Source: Bacillota bacterium (GTDB lineage Bacteria > Bacillota > Clostridia > Lachnospirales > Lachnospiraceae). Taken from it: a stretch of 64,000 nucleotides of DNA. The notes under the pieces are model-generated. The model was not told the DNA's origin. It did no database searches and saw only the letters and a program-made list of their open reading frames with translations. The stretch spans positions 533,576 through 597,575 of the forward strand of contig JAEZZQ010000016.1 in assembly GCA_023442465.1 (NCBI GenBank). The letters are read 5' to 3'. Of this stretch, positions 17,181 to 26,233 are shown piece after piece; position 1 is the first letter of the stretch, and the number at the start of each line of letters is the position of its first letter. A program made the position numbers and the translations under genes.

Positions 17181-17262
17181 CTTTAATCCTCCTTAAAAAT
17201 GTGGTTTTATTTATGTAACTGCTTTTGCAGTCTCATATCACTTTAGAACCAAAATATAATCG

Positions 17263-18246
17263 TTATATATTTTTTATTTTTTTCTTTTTTAAGATATCAA
17301 CAAGAACCGCACTGATAAGTACTAAACCTGTGATAAGCTGCTGCCAGTTTGCCTGTAATCCAACATAAGGGAGACCTGTCTTTAAAATACAAATAACAAA
17401 TACACCAATCAATGAACCGCCTATAGAACCCGCACCACCGGTAGCTGATACACCACCAATAATAGCTCCGCCGATAGCCTCCAACTCAAATCCAGCTCCT
17501 GTACCCGGCTGAACCGTAGAGAATACTGCGGAATAAGCTATCGCAGCGAGCCCTGCAAAGAAGCCGGAAATCACATAAGCCATAATGTGATAGAATTTCA
17601 CATTGATTCCGGAAAGGATTGTTGCCTCCTTATTGCTTCCAATCGCAATTATATAACGACCAATCTTTGTATGATTCAATACAAATGCCATAATAATCAC
17701 AAGAATCAATACCCACAAAAAGCCAATTGGAATCTTTGTACCATTAATTGTTGTCTTGAAAATATCTCGGAACCAACTTCCCTCGGTGCCGCTTATCGGC
17801 CATGAAATACCAAAACCTTTTGAGAAAATAGAACCTAATCCTCTTGTAATCATACAAGTACATAACGTTGCAAGGAAAGGCGGCAAATCCATAAGTGCCA
17901 CAAGACACCCATTCAAAAGACCGATTAAAATACCAACCAATACTGCTACTAGCATACCTGCCCAAACCGGCCAGCCTTTATGCATAATCAGGTAACCGCC
18001 TGTCAGCGAATAACAAATCAAACCGGTACCAATAGAAAGATCTACTCCGCCGGTAATTAATGGAAAAGTTACGCCAATTGCCATAAGCGCGATATAATAA
18101 GAATAATCCAATATACTCATTACCGTTGTATATTTTCTAAAATCAGGGCTTATAGCACTAAAAAATATAATCAGACCCAGAACTACCAAAAATACAATAA
18201 ATTTCTGACCACCCAGTTTAGAAATTACTGATTTATTTTTACTCAT
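17263..18246 (-). CDS. Sugar ABC transporter permease (CUT2, RbsC-like), second copy
   Basis: A 327-residue integral membrane protein of the RbsC/BPD_transp_2 family with about ten hydrophobic segments. Diagnostic stretches are FPLITGGVDLSIGTGLICYS, IGSNKEATILSGINVKFYHI and GGAIIGGVSATGGAGSIGGS. It forms half of the membrane pore of a CUT2 monosaccharide importer. It is encoded 11 bp after the ATPase, and another permease (19789-20760) lies on the other side of the ATPase. A heterodimeric pore, rather than the usual homodimer, is the natural inference. The binding-protein gene follows it. Confidence 0.92.
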   Translation of the reverse strand: MSKNKSVISKLGGQKFIVFLVVLGLIIFFSAISPDFRKYTTVMSILDYSYYIALMAIGVTFPLITGGVDLSIGTGLICYSLTGGYLIMHKGWPVWAGMLVAVLVGILIGLLNGCLVALMDLPPFLATLCTCMITRGLGSIFSKGFGISWPISGTEGSWFRDIFKTTINGTKIPIGFLWVLILVIIMAFVLNHTKIGRYIIAIGSNKEATILSGINVKFYHIMAYVISGFFAGLAAIAYSAVFSTVQPGTGAGFELEAIGGAIIGGVSATGGAGSIGGSLIGVFVICILKTGLPYVGLQANWQQLITGLVLISAVLVDILKKKKIKNI

Positions 18247-18256
18247 GTTTCTCCCC

Positions 18257-19753
18257 CTAACCTATCTCTCTCGTTGCCATATTCATAATAGCTTCCTGTG
18301 ATACATCCTCAATGTTTATCTCACCTGTTTTCTTACCTTCACACATAACTATAATACGGTCACTCATCCTTAATATTTCAGTCATTTCAGAAGAAATCAT
18401 GATAATAGACTTGCCTTCTTCAGCCAACTTGTTCATAAGTTTATAGATTTCATTCTTTGCACCAACATCAATACCTCTTGTGGGTTCATCAAAAATCAAA
18501 ATATCACAATTCCTTACAAGCCATTTTGCAATTACAACCTTCTGCTGATTACCGCCTGAAAGATTTACAACAAGTTGATCAACACTCGGTGTTTTCGTTG
18601 CCAGATAATCAATGTGTTTCTGCGTTATCTCACGTTCTGATTTTTTATTAATAAACAATCCTTTCACATATTTTTCAAGCGTTGCCATTGTTGTGTTTTC
18701 AGTGACTGTTTTCTGAACAACAATTCCATAACGTTTTCTATCTTCGGAAAGGTAACCAATGCCATTTTTAACCGCATCCTCCGGAGAATTGATTTCTACT
18801 TTTTTACCATTTACATAAATATCGCCGCTTTCCTTCCGGTCCGCACCGAATATTGCTCTGGCTGTTTCGGTACGTCCTGCCCCCATCAGACCTGATAAAC
18901 CAAGAATCTCACCTTTTCTTAATTCAAAGCTCACATCCCGTACCATTTTGCCTGCATTAAGGTTCTCTACTTTGAGAACAATCGGTGCATCCGGTTTAAC
19001 CATGCTCTTTGTCTTCGGTTCTTCATAAATAACACGCCCAACCATCATATTGATGATGTCATCTTTTGTACAATCATTTGTAATCAGGGTGCCTACATAG
19101 CATCCGTCTCGCATAACCGTGACACGATCTGTAATCACTTTGATTTCATCCATACGATGAGAAATATATATAATACCAAGCTGACGTTCTCTTAAATCAC
19201 GTATGATTTTGAAAAGTTCTTCTATTTCAGCCTCTGTCAGAGCTGCTGAAGGTTCATCAAAAACAATTACTTTAGCATCATGCGAGATTGCTTTTGCAAT
19301 TTCACACATCTGCTGTTTACCTACTGTAAGGCCACTCATTGTAGCGGTCGGGTCAATATCAATATTAAGCTTATCAAACAGCTTTTTTGTTTCCGCATTC
19401 ATCTTCTTATCGTCAATGGCAATACCTTTTTTAAATTCTCGATTAATAAAAATATTTTGTGCTACAGTCAGATGACCAAGCATATTTAATTCCTGATGCA
19501 CAATAACAATACCTGCTTCCTGCGCTTCTCTTGTATTGTGGAATTCTATTTCTTGCCCTTCGTATGTAATTGTCCCATTGTCTTTTTTATAAATACCTGT
19601 CAACACTTTCATCAAAGTAGACTTGCCGGCACCATTCTCGCCCATAAGAGCATGAACTTCACCTTTTTTTAGTTCAAAGTTTACTCGATCCAGCGCCTGT
19701 ACGCCCGAGAAAGATTTATCAATTTCTTTCATTGTCAAAATTACTTCGCCCAT
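18257..19753 (-). CDS. Sugar ABC transporter ATP-binding protein (CUT2, RbsA-like)
   Basis: A 498-residue protein with two fused ATPase domains. The first has the Walker A motif MGENGAGKSTLMKVL, the signature SGLTVGKQQMCEIAKAI and Walker B VIVFDEPSAAL. The second has the degenerate Walker A GLMGAGRTETARAIF, the signature NLSGGNQQKVVIAKWL and Walker B LIFDEPTRGIDVGAKNE. This asymmetric pair is typical of CUT2 importers and shows that this transporter, unlike the two CUT1 systems further right, carries its own energy source. It lies between the two permease genes with short gaps (10 and 35 bp). Confidence 0.95.
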   Translation of the reverse strand: MGEVILTMKEIDKSFSGVQALDRVNFELKKGEVHALMGENGAGKSTLMKVLTGIYKKDNGTITYEGQEIEFHNTREAQEAGIVIVHQELNMLGHLTVAQNIFINREFKKGIAIDDKKMNAETKKLFDKLNIDIDPTATMSGLTVGKQQMCEIAKAISHDAKVIVFDEPSAALTEAEIEELFKIIRDLRERQLGIIYISHRMDEIKVITDRVTVMRDGCYVGTLITNDCTKDDIINMMVGRVIYEEPKTKSMVKPDAPIVLKVENLNAGKMVRDVSFELRKGEILGLSGLMGAGRTETARAIFGADRKESGDIYVNGKKVEINSPEDAVKNGIGYLSEDRKRYGIVVQKTVTENTTMATLEKYVKGLFINKKSEREITQKHIDYLATKTPSVDQLVVNLSGGNQQKVVIAKWLVRNCDILIFDEPTRGIDVGAKNEIYKLMNKLAEEGKSIIMISSEMTEILRMSDRIIVMCEGKKTGEINIEDVSQEAIMNMATREIG

Positions 19754-19788
19754 TCTCTTACCTTCACCTTCCCATCTAATTTGGATTC

Positions 19789-20760
19789 TTATTTCTTTCT
19801 GCGTCTTGCAACAACATCTGCATATACTGCTACGATAACAATAAGCCCTGTAATAATAAGCTGATAATCCTTCGTAAAGTGAAGAGCAAGAATACCTTCC
19901 TGTAAAAGAGCGATGATAAATACACCAATTACAGTACCACCGATAGATGCCAGACCACCTGCCATGGATGTACCACCCATTACGCAGCCGGCAATTGCCT
20001 CATTATTGTACTGATCGCCATATCCCGGTTGAACAGTCGTATATGCCCCTACAAAGAAAATGGCAGCAATTCCAACTAAAGTTCCGCAAATAACATATGC
20101 GAGCATTTCCCATTTCTTAATATTAACACCTGAAAGCCTCACAGCTTCTTTATTACTTCCAAGGCTCAATATGTAACGCCCTGCTTTTGTTTTGTTCAGA
20201 ATAATAGAGCAAACAATAGCAAATGCAAGGAAAATAAACAAACCTACCGGAACATTCCCAACTTTAACAAGGTTACGGAACCATCCTTGTTCAGATGCTG
20301 CCTGAGGCCAGCTTACAGACTGTGTTTTTGTAAATACCGCCGCTAAACCTTTTGCAATATTCATACTTGCCATAGATACAATAAAGGGCGGTATTGACAA
20401 ATATGCTACCAAAAATCCATTTATCGTACCAAACATCATTCCGACCAGAATACTAATCACTAAACTGACTGCAACCGGTACCCCGTATGATGTTAAGCAA
20501 TATCCGGATATAAGCGCCGAACAAAACATAACCGGACCAATCGAAAAATCGATGCCTCCCGTTGCAATAACAAAAGTTACACCCAAAGATAAGAATCCAA
20601 GGAAATAAGCATAATTCAGAGCACTTAAAATTCTTGGAAGTCCCACAAAATTTTTAGCAGTCAAACTGAACAGCCCATACATCAGCAAAAGTACACAAAA
20701 CAATACAATTCTGTTAAATCCAAGTTTTTTAATAATTGGATTACCTTTAATTTTTTCCAA
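19789..20760 (-). CDS. Sugar ABC transporter permease (CUT2, RbsC-like), first copy
   Basis: A 323-residue polytopic membrane protein of the RbsC family. It shares with the second permease the segments VTFVIATGGIDFSIGPVMF, LGSNKEAVRLSGVNIKKWEM and GCVMGGTSMAGGLASIGG, and has a basic C-terminus. Together with the other permease and the double ATPase it forms the importer for the sugar captured by the lipoprotein at 16011-17180. It is the second gene after the operator/promoter region, preceded by the GatY-like aldolase with a gap of 118 bp that contains no obvious promoter. Confidence 0.92.
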   Translation of the reverse strand: MEKIKGNPIIKKLGFNRIVLFCVLLLMYGLFSLTAKNFVGLPRILSALNYAYFLGFLSLGVTFVIATGGIDFSIGPVMFCSALISGYCLTSYGVPVAVSLVISILVGMMFGTINGFLVAYLSIPPFIVSMASMNIAKGLAAVFTKTQSVSWPQAASEQGWFRNLVKVGNVPVGLFIFLAFAIVCSIILNKTKAGRYILSLGSNKEAVRLSGVNIKKWEMLAYVICGTLVGIAAIFFVGAYTTVQPGYGDQYNNEAIAGCVMGGTSMAGGLASIGGTVIGVFIIALLQEGILALHFTKDYQLIITGLIVIVAVYADVVARRRKK

Positions 20761-20878
20761 TTTTTTTCCTCCCTACTTATTAATAACCTCTTAAAACCAT
20801 TATGCCGGCATTTATTGATAATCACTCAGGATTTAATGAGATTATAAATGCATTATCTTACGCATTTCTTTTATCAAA

Positions 20879-21727
20879 CTATGCTTTATTCTTACTTCCA
20901 CACAGCTCGATTTTCTGTTTAACAAGCTTTGTGACATATTCCATGCCAACACCGCAATATTTCTTTGGATCAAAAGTCTCAGGATTATGTTCCAGATACC
21001 TTTTAATTCCATTGCTATAAGCAATTCGTAATTCTGTCGCAAAATTCACTTTGCTTATACCCCTTCTGATGCATTCTCTTACGGTCTCATCCGAGACTCC
21101 TGATGCTCCGTGAAGAACCAACGGGATCGAAACAAGTTTTCTTATTTCAGAAAGACGTTCCAAATCCAACTTGGGTTCTCCTTTATAAATTCCATGTGCA
21201 GTTCCTATCGCAACTGCCAATGAACTAACACCAGTCTCTTTTACAAATCGAACTGCATCAAGCGGTTCTGTATATCCGGGCGAATCACACTCAGTATCAT
21301 CTTCTTTTCCACCAACCTTTCCAAGTTCTGCCTCTACCGGTATATCAGATGACTTGCAAGCTTCTGCAACTTTTTGGGATATTTCAACATTTTCTTCAAA
21401 AGACATCTGTGAACCATCAATCATAATCGAAGTATAACCGCATCTCAATGCCTGCATCGCTAACCCAAAACTGTTTCCATGATCCAAATGTATGGCAACC
21501 GGAACAGATAAATTTTCAGCAACAGCTTTTACATTTGCATAGTACAACGACAATCCTGCATATCTTATCGTTGATGGTGTTGTCTGCAAAATCACCGGTG
21601 CATTCATTTCCCCTGCCGCCTTAACAACAGATATTATCATCTCCATATTTTCAACATTAAAGGCCCCTACTGCATATCCTTCTTTGTTTGCCTTTAGTAA
21701 CATTTCCTTTGCGCTTATAAGTGCCAT
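20879..21727 (-). CDS. gatY: Class II ketose-bisphosphate aldolase, GatY/KbaY-like
   Basis: A 282-residue zinc aldolase. It has GYAVGAFNVENMEMI, the zinc/catalytic LDHGNSF, MIDGSQMSFEENVEIS, the acidic VEAELGKVGGKEDD, the zinc-binding AIGTAHG and LVLHGASGVSDE, and a C-terminus ending VKQKIELCGSKNKA. The TTPSTIRYAG loop and the whole C-terminus resemble tagatose-1,6-bisphosphate aldolases (GatY or KbaY) more than glycolytic FbaA. A GatZ/KbaZ-like partner is encoded 8 kb away at 29623-30927. It is the first gene under the LacI-operator promoter, so it should be induced with the fucose-type transporter. The KbaY name fits equally well. Confidence 0.85.
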   Translation of the reverse strand: MALISAKEMLLKANKEGYAVGAFNVENMEMIISVVKAAGEMNAPVILQTTPSTIRYAGLSLYYANVKAVAENLSVPVAIHLDHGNSFGLAMQALRCGYTSIMIDGSQMSFEENVEISQKVAEACKSSDIPVEAELGKVGGKEDDTECDSPGYTEPLDAVRFVKETGVSSLAVAIGTAHGIYKGEPKLDLERLSEIRKLVSIPLVLHGASGVSDETVRECIRRGISKVNFATELRIAYSNGIKRYLEHNPETFDPKKYCGVGMEYVTKLVKQKIELCGSKNKA

Positions 21728-21786
21728 TTTCGCTCCTTTACTTCTTTCGCAACTATATTTTTAAAATTGCTTTAAATCACATTATA

Positions 21787-21802
21787 GAGAAACGTTTCGC
21801 TT
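21787..21802. promoter_or_regulatory. LacI-family operator 1, next to a TATAAT box
   Basis: The core GAAACGTTTC (21789-21798) with a GCT right arm lies directly upstream of a perfect minus-strand TATAAT at 21781-21786, between the expected -35 and -10 positions of a promoter close to the aldolase start. No good -35 hexamer accompanies it. The site is probably bound by the LacI-type regulator encoded at 22239-23255. Confidence 0.7.
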
Positions 21803-21873
21803 TGTAATCTTTATTATTTTTCTTGATAAGTATAATACCTTTGTCTTTATAATATTTTTTATTTTCTAAAATA

Positions 21874-21889
21874 AGCGAAACGTTTCGCC
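21874..21889. promoter_or_regulatory. LacI-family operator 2
   Basis: A perfect 14-bp palindrome GCGAAACGTTTCGC (21875-21888). Its centre is about 86 bp from operator 1 and about 179 bp from operator 3, near multiples of the helical repeat, so repressor-mediated looping is possible. Confidence 0.75.
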
Positions 21890-21992
21890 TCTTTTATTTT
21901 ATATTTCGCACATTATGCGAAATATAAAATTTATGGATATTTTATTCCTAGCAACATCCTAGAAACGATTCACTTCTTTGTTCTTTTACTGC

Positions 21993-22053
21993 TCCATTGT
22001 GGAAAATAACAAATATTTCGTCTTTTTCAATATTTCTTATTTTTCACAATGGA
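21993..22053. repeat. Long inverted repeat in the aldolase-operon leader
   Basis: Positions 21993-22009 and 22037-22053 are 17-bp inverted repeats with one mismatch and a 27-bp AT-rich spacer. The right arm abuts operator 3. In the mRNA starting near 22069 it would form a long hairpin close to the 5' end, as expected of an mRNA stabiliser or attenuator. Confidence 0.65.
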
Positions 22054-22069
22054 GCGAAACGTTTCGCTC
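22052..22069. promoter_or_regulatory. LacI-family operator 3, overlapping the transcription start
   Basis: A perfect 18-bp palindrome, GAGCGAAACGTTTCGCTC, begins 6 bp downstream of the -10 box of the minus-strand promoter at 22076-22104. Bound repressor would sit on the start site and block transcription. Confidence 0.8.
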
Positions 22070-22075
22070 TTTAAT

Positions 22076-22104
22076 ATTATACAATACAAAATACGCAGCG
22101 TCAA
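22076..22104 (-). promoter_or_regulatory. Promoter of the aldolase-transporter operon
   Basis: On the minus strand TTGACG (22104-22099) and TATAAT (22081-22076) are separated by 17 bp, a near-consensus vegetative promoter. It points into operator 3 and the leader hairpin and then the aldolase and transporter genes. Confidence 0.8.
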
Positions 22105-22238
22105 TTAACATGCATGGGATATTTCAAGAAAAACTATGGTATAATATTCACTTCCTGACACAGAAACATACCACCCACTTCAGCCATTCGGAACAAGGCT
22201 ACAGTTCTCCTTTTCAAACCAACCACAAAACATTTTGT

Positions 22239-23255
22239 TCAGATGCCTTTGGGTAAGATACTCATTATAGAATTTCCTTCCAGAATCTTTGCGCTCATTA
22301 TAAACTCTATAGGCATTTCATCTACTTTATTTTCTATTCGATTCAGTAAAAGCTGTACTGCATTTTCACTCATTCCCTTCATCGGTTGTGCTACCATGTA
22401 CATTCTGGGCTTTACAACTTGTGAAAGAATCAAATCATCAAAACCTAACATAGAAATATCTTCCGGACATCTGACATTCGCCTCATTCATCGCCATGATA
22501 GCACCCAAAGTAATCTCATAATTTGTCATAAACACCGCTGTAGGCCGGTCTTTCAGTTCCAGTAGCTGCTCCATACTGTCATGTCCATACTCTATAGAAT
22601 GAATACCCGTTTTTATATATTCATCAGGCACTTTCACATCCGCATGGAGCATCGCGTCTATGTATCCTTTATAGCGTTCATATCCGGTATATTCCATCTT
22701 GCCAGAAGAGATAATTGCAATTCTTTCATGATTATTCTGAAGCAGTAAGTTTACAGCATTAAATGCAGCCTTTCTATTATCAATTTTAACACAATCGAAT
22801 TTCGCATCCTGAAAAGAGCGATCCATCAATACCACTGGCACTCCAGCGTCTTTTGCCGGTTTCAGAAAATTAGCTGTCTGTGCCACCGGTACTACAATCA
22901 TGCCGTCCACCTTTTTATTCAGGAGAAACTTCACATTATTCGCTTCTATCTTCTTATCATTACAAGAATCACAAATCAGAAGCCCATATCCCTGCTTACG
23001 AAGTGATGCACCCATATAACGCAGCAATGTTCCGTTAAACAGACTTTCAATACTATAAACAATTACTCCCACCGTACGAGTCTTATTTGTCACAAGTCCC
23101 CTGGCAATTTCGTTCACCTCATAACGAAGTTCTTTTATAGCCATCTCAATTTTAATACGGTTCTCTGGCAACACATTTCCTCCATTTAAGTATTTCGAAA
23201 TTGTTGCAAGAGACAATCCAGTCATCTCTTTAATATCACGTATTGTTGCTGCCAT
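22239..23255 (-). CDS. LacI-family transcriptional repressor
   Basis: A 338-residue regulator. The N-terminal helix-turn-helix and hinge read TIRDIKEMTGLSLATISKYLN...LRYEVNEIARGL. They are followed by a periplasmic-binding-like sugar sensor (TVGVIVYSIESLFNGTLLRY, DGMIVVPVAQTANFL, ISMLGFDDLILSQ). The ATG at 23253-23255 is preferred over the GTG just before it because AAAGGAG then lies 6 nt upstream. It is encoded between fucI and the operator cluster at 21.8-22.1 kb, so it most likely binds the GAAACGTTTC palindromes and releases them on binding fucose or a phosphorylated intermediate. Confidence 0.9.
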   Translation of the reverse strand: MAATIRDIKEMTGLSLATISKYLNGGNVLPENRIKIEMAIKELRYEVNEIARGLVTNKTRTVGVIVYSIESLFNGTLLRYMGASLRKQGYGLLICDSCNDKKIEANNVKFLLNKKVDGMIVVPVAQTANFLKPAKDAGVPVVLMDRSFQDAKFDCVKIDNRKAAFNAVNLLLQNNHERIAIISSGKMEYTGYERYKGYIDAMLHADVKVPDEYIKTGIHSIEYGHDSMEQLLELKDRPTAVFMTNYEITLGAIMAMNEANVRCPEDISMLGFDDLILSQVVKPRMYMVAQPMKGMSENAVQLLLNRIENKVDEMPIEFIMSAKILEGNSIMSILPKGI

Positions 23256-23301
23256 CACACTCTCCTTTACGTCAAAATAACGCTATAGTAAAATACAACC
23301 A

Positions 23302-23339
23302 AAAGCAAAGCCCCAAATTTCCAATGAAATCTTTGCTTT
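23302..23339 (-). terminator. Hairpin between fucI and the lacI-type gene
   Basis: AAAGCAAAG (23302-23310) and CTTTGCTTT (23331-23339) form a 9-bp stem enclosing a smaller AAATTTCC/GGAAAT-like pairing. It lies 35 bp past the fucI stop. The downstream T-run is weak, so partial read-through into the repressor gene is possible. Confidence 0.5.
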
Positions 23340-23373
23340 GCTTTCAGCATCATAACATCAAACTACATACTAT

Positions 23374-25176
23374 TTATCTAATAGTTTTATACATCGGTCC
23401 ATATGCATCGCAGGCCCTGTAATCCTGTCCCTCACGGTCACTTCCAAAGGCATTCCATGCTGCCGGACGGAATATTTTTTCTTCCGGAACATTATGCATA
23501 CATACTGGAATTCGTAAAACAGAAGCAAGTGTTATAATATCCGCTCCGATATGTCCATAGCTGATAGCACCATGGTTAGCCCCCCAATTATTCATAACGT
23601 CATATGCCGTTTTAAAATAACCTTTACCTGTACATCTTGGTGAAAACCATGTACATGGCCATGTATAATCTGTACGCTTCCAGAGAATATCAGATATCTG
23701 TTCAGGAAGATGTACTGTCCACCCTTCAGCAATCTGCAAAACCGGACCAAGATTCTTCACAAGGTTCAAACGAATCATTGTACATGGCATTTCTACCCTC
23801 GTTTCAAATCTGGAAGAATATCCTCCTCCGCGAAAGTATCCATTATCAGCGGCACACCATTGTGTTGCTTTTAATATGGCATCCTGATCAGCTTCTGTCA
23901 CTTCATACCAAGGTTTAATAACTGCCGCACCATTTTCGTCTTTTGCTTCACCACACGCATCCAGACAAGCCGCACCAGAATTAATTAAATGAATAAGACC
24001 ATTTGCATCCTTTGCGTGGCCTTCCAGTTCATAGCCGGTTACTCTTTTAACAGATTCATAACTCCAACATGTACGAACATCTGCAAAAATCTGTGCACGG
24101 TTGGTAAGTAATTTCATAAATAACATTCCAAGACCGTTCAACACATCATTTTCTGTTGCAAGGATATAGGGTTCTCTTACACCATCCCAATCGAATGAAG
24201 TATTCAGCATAGATTCCGGGAAGTCACAGTTCGGATAAAAATCAGTCCATTGACGCTGTCCCTGAAAACCTGCAGCTATCGCATTATGACCAGCCGCTTC
24301 TTCCTCACAGCCTTCCGGAAGATTATCACATCCGTTCATGAGTTCTTTGATGATAACCATCATCTTGACTACAAATTCCCAATCTTGTTCTTTCTTCTCA
24401 TCGGATGATCTGACAAAATCAGGATTTTTATCAAAACCTTTTTTACATTTCTCTTTCGTCCATTTAAAAGCTCTTTCATATTCTTCTGCATCATAGATTC
24501 CCTCTGTCATACGACGAATTATTTCCACCTCATCAACAGACTCTACACGCATACCAAGATACTCTTCGATAAATGCAGAATCAATAACCGAACCACCAAT
24601 CCCCATACAAATAGAACCAATCTGCAAATAAGATTTTCCTCTCATAGTTGCTGCCGCAATTGCTGCACGTCCGAAACGAAGCATTTTCTCTTTTACATCA
24701 TCAGAAATAGTAGTATCGTCCATATCCTGAACTTCACGTCCGTAAATTCCAAATGCAGGAAGGCCTTTTTGCGCATGTGTTGCTAAAACAGAAGCAAGAT
24801 ATACAGCCCCTGGTCTCTCTGTTCCATTAAATCCCCATACAGCTTTGATTGTCATAGGATCCATATCCATTGTTTCAGAACCATAGCACCAGCAAGGGGT
24901 CACCGTAACCGTAATGTCAACACCTTCCTTTTTGAATTTTGCTGCACAGATTGCAGCTTCTGCAACACGACCGATTGTCGTATCCGCAATAACAACTTTA
25001 ACCGGTTCCCCATTAGAATACTTAAGATTCTCTTCAAACAATTTTGCTGCAGCTTTTGCCATATTCATTGTTTGATCCTCCAAAGATTCTCTTACCTTAA
25101 GAGCTCCTCTACGTCCATCAATTGTTGGTCTGATACCAATTACCGGATAATCTCCAAATAATCTGTTCTCTGCCAT
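23374..25176 (-). CDS. fucI: L-fucose isomerase
   Basis: A 600-residue enzyme converting L-fucose to L-fuculose with manganese. The start GDYPVIGIRPTIDGRRGALKVRES and the stretches AFGIYGREVQDMDDTTI, GKSYLQIGSICMGIGGSVID and NWGANHGAISYGHIGADII match FucI along its full length. It is transcribed away from the divergent AraC gene and followed by the LacI-type repressor. With the kinase and aldolase at 13-15 kb and the mutarotase at 27 kb it completes the route to dihydroxyacetone phosphate and lactaldehyde. A degenerate AAACGTTACG site near 25238 may be a weak operator upstream of it. Confidence 0.95.
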   Translation of the reverse strand: MAENRLFGDYPVIGIRPTIDGRRGALKVRESLEDQTMNMAKAAAKLFEENLKYSNGEPVKVVIADTTIGRVAEAAICAAKFKKEGVDITVTVTPCWCYGSETMDMDPMTIKAVWGFNGTERPGAVYLASVLATHAQKGLPAFGIYGREVQDMDDTTISDDVKEKMLRFGRAAIAAATMRGKSYLQIGSICMGIGGSVIDSAFIEEYLGMRVESVDEVEIIRRMTEGIYDAEEYERAFKWTKEKCKKGFDKNPDFVRSSDEKKEQDWEFVVKMMVIIKELMNGCDNLPEGCEEEAAGHNAIAAGFQGQRQWTDFYPNCDFPESMLNTSFDWDGVREPYILATENDVLNGLGMLFMKLLTNRAQIFADVRTCWSYESVKRVTGYELEGHAKDANGLIHLINSGAACLDACGEAKDENGAAVIKPWYEVTEADQDAILKATQWCAADNGYFRGGGYSSRFETRVEMPCTMIRLNLVKNLGPVLQIAEGWTVHLPEQISDILWKRTDYTWPCTWFSPRCTGKGYFKTAYDVMNNWGANHGAISYGHIGADIITLASVLRIPVCMHNVPEEKIFRPAAWNAFGSDREGQDYRACDAYGPMYKTIR

Positions 25177-25272
25177 TATATAACCTCCTTAAAAATTTGA
25201 AAAGTACTTTGTTTACTTTTTAACCTAATACATCAAAACGTTACGTGCATCTGCTATTAACTATTATAGTTG

Positions 25273-25301
25273 CTGACAAGCATAAACAATAGTGGTATAA
25301 T
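25273..25301 (+). promoter_or_regulatory. Promoter of the AraC-type regulator
   Basis: CTGACA (25273-25278) and TATAAT (25296-25301) are 17 bp apart on the plus strand. Transcription would begin near 25308, which rules out the ATG at 25310 as a normal start and supports the ATG at 25349. Confidence 0.7.
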
Positions 25302-25348
25302 GTAAAAAAATGCTACAATATTCACTTTTTATAGGAGCATCTCAATAT

Positions 25349-26206
25349 ATGAAATATATAGACTATAAAGAAAGACGTGAACAGGGTACATTCAATTTCC
25401 CAATTGCTTTCTATCATGAAACACCACATAGCCCACGATACGAAATGACTTGGCATTGGCATACACATTATGAAATCATCCGAATCATCTCCGGTTCTTT
25501 TCATCTTACTTTAAATAATGATACACAAACTTACTCTGCCGGAGATGTGATTTTTATTACAGATGGTACTCTTCATGGCGGCACCCCGCAAGGTAATGAT
25601 TGTATTTATGAATGTATCGTCTTTGATTTTCATTTTTTTATGAAGGGAAACCATACTTGCGCAAGAACAATTCAGGATATCATCAATCATAAAATTATAA
25701 TACATCCACTTCTGACTGCTCATAGTTCCAAAGCCCTCCCTGTAGTCACAAAGCTTTGCGAGTCTCTTTCCAGTCGGAAAGCAGGCTATGAATTCATGAC
25801 TCAGGGCTATTTATATCAACTGCTTGGAATTATTATGGAAGAACATTTATACGAAAAACTTATTATCAGCACCAAAGAAGCAGAGCGCTTGAATTCCATT
25901 AAAAATGTACTGGCTTACATATCTGAGAATTATAATAATAACATCTCACTTGATACACTTGCGAAAATTGCAGGTATGAACCCAAAATATTTTTGTCGCT
26001 ATTTTCGAAGCATGACAGAACGTACGCCCATCGACTACTTGAACTACTATAGGATTGAATGTGCCTGCGAAATGCTTTCTACCAAAGACATTTCCATAAA
26101 GGAAGTCGCGATTTCATGCGGCTTCAATGATGAAAGTTACTTTATTAAAACTTTTTGTAAGTATAAAAACATTACACCTAAACAATTTACTAAAACGGAA
26201 TTTTAA
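25349..26206 (+). CDS. AraC-family regulator with cupin sensor
   Basis: A 285-residue activator. An N-terminal cupin has WHWHTHYEIIRIISGSFHLTL and GDVIFITDGTLHGGTPQ. Two C-terminal helix-turn-helix motifs read ISLDTLAKIAGMNPKYFCRYF and ISIKEVAISCGFNDESYFIKTF. The ATG at 25349 has AGGAG 11 nt upstream. An ATG at 25310 is almost at the transcription start. It is divergent from fucI and is therefore likely to control the isomerase and perhaps the rest of the fucose genes in response to a sugar bound by the cupin. Confidence 0.9.
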   Translation: MKYIDYKERREQGTFNFPIAFYHETPHSPRYEMTWHWHTHYEIIRIISGSFHLTLNNDTQTYSAGDVIFITDGTLHGGTPQGNDCIYECIVFDFHFFMKGNHTCARTIQDIINHKIIIHPLLTAHSSKALPVVTKLCESLSSRKAGYEFMTQGYLYQLLGIIMEEHLYEKLIISTKEAERLNSIKNVLAYISENYNNNISLDTLAKIAGMNPKYFCRYFRSMTERTPIDYLNYYRIECACEMLSTKDISIKEVAISCGFNDESYFIKTFCKYKNITPKQFTKTEF

Positions 26207-26233
26207 TCTTACACCATTTAGGAGGCTTTTCGA

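Noticed and set aside
21787..22069. GAAACGTTTC palindromes as CcpA catabolite (cre) sites
   Set aside because: The three sites are almost identical, extend to a GAGCGAAACGTTTCGCTC palindrome and cluster beside a dedicated LacI-type gene, which favours a local operator. Some CcpA binding cannot be excluded.
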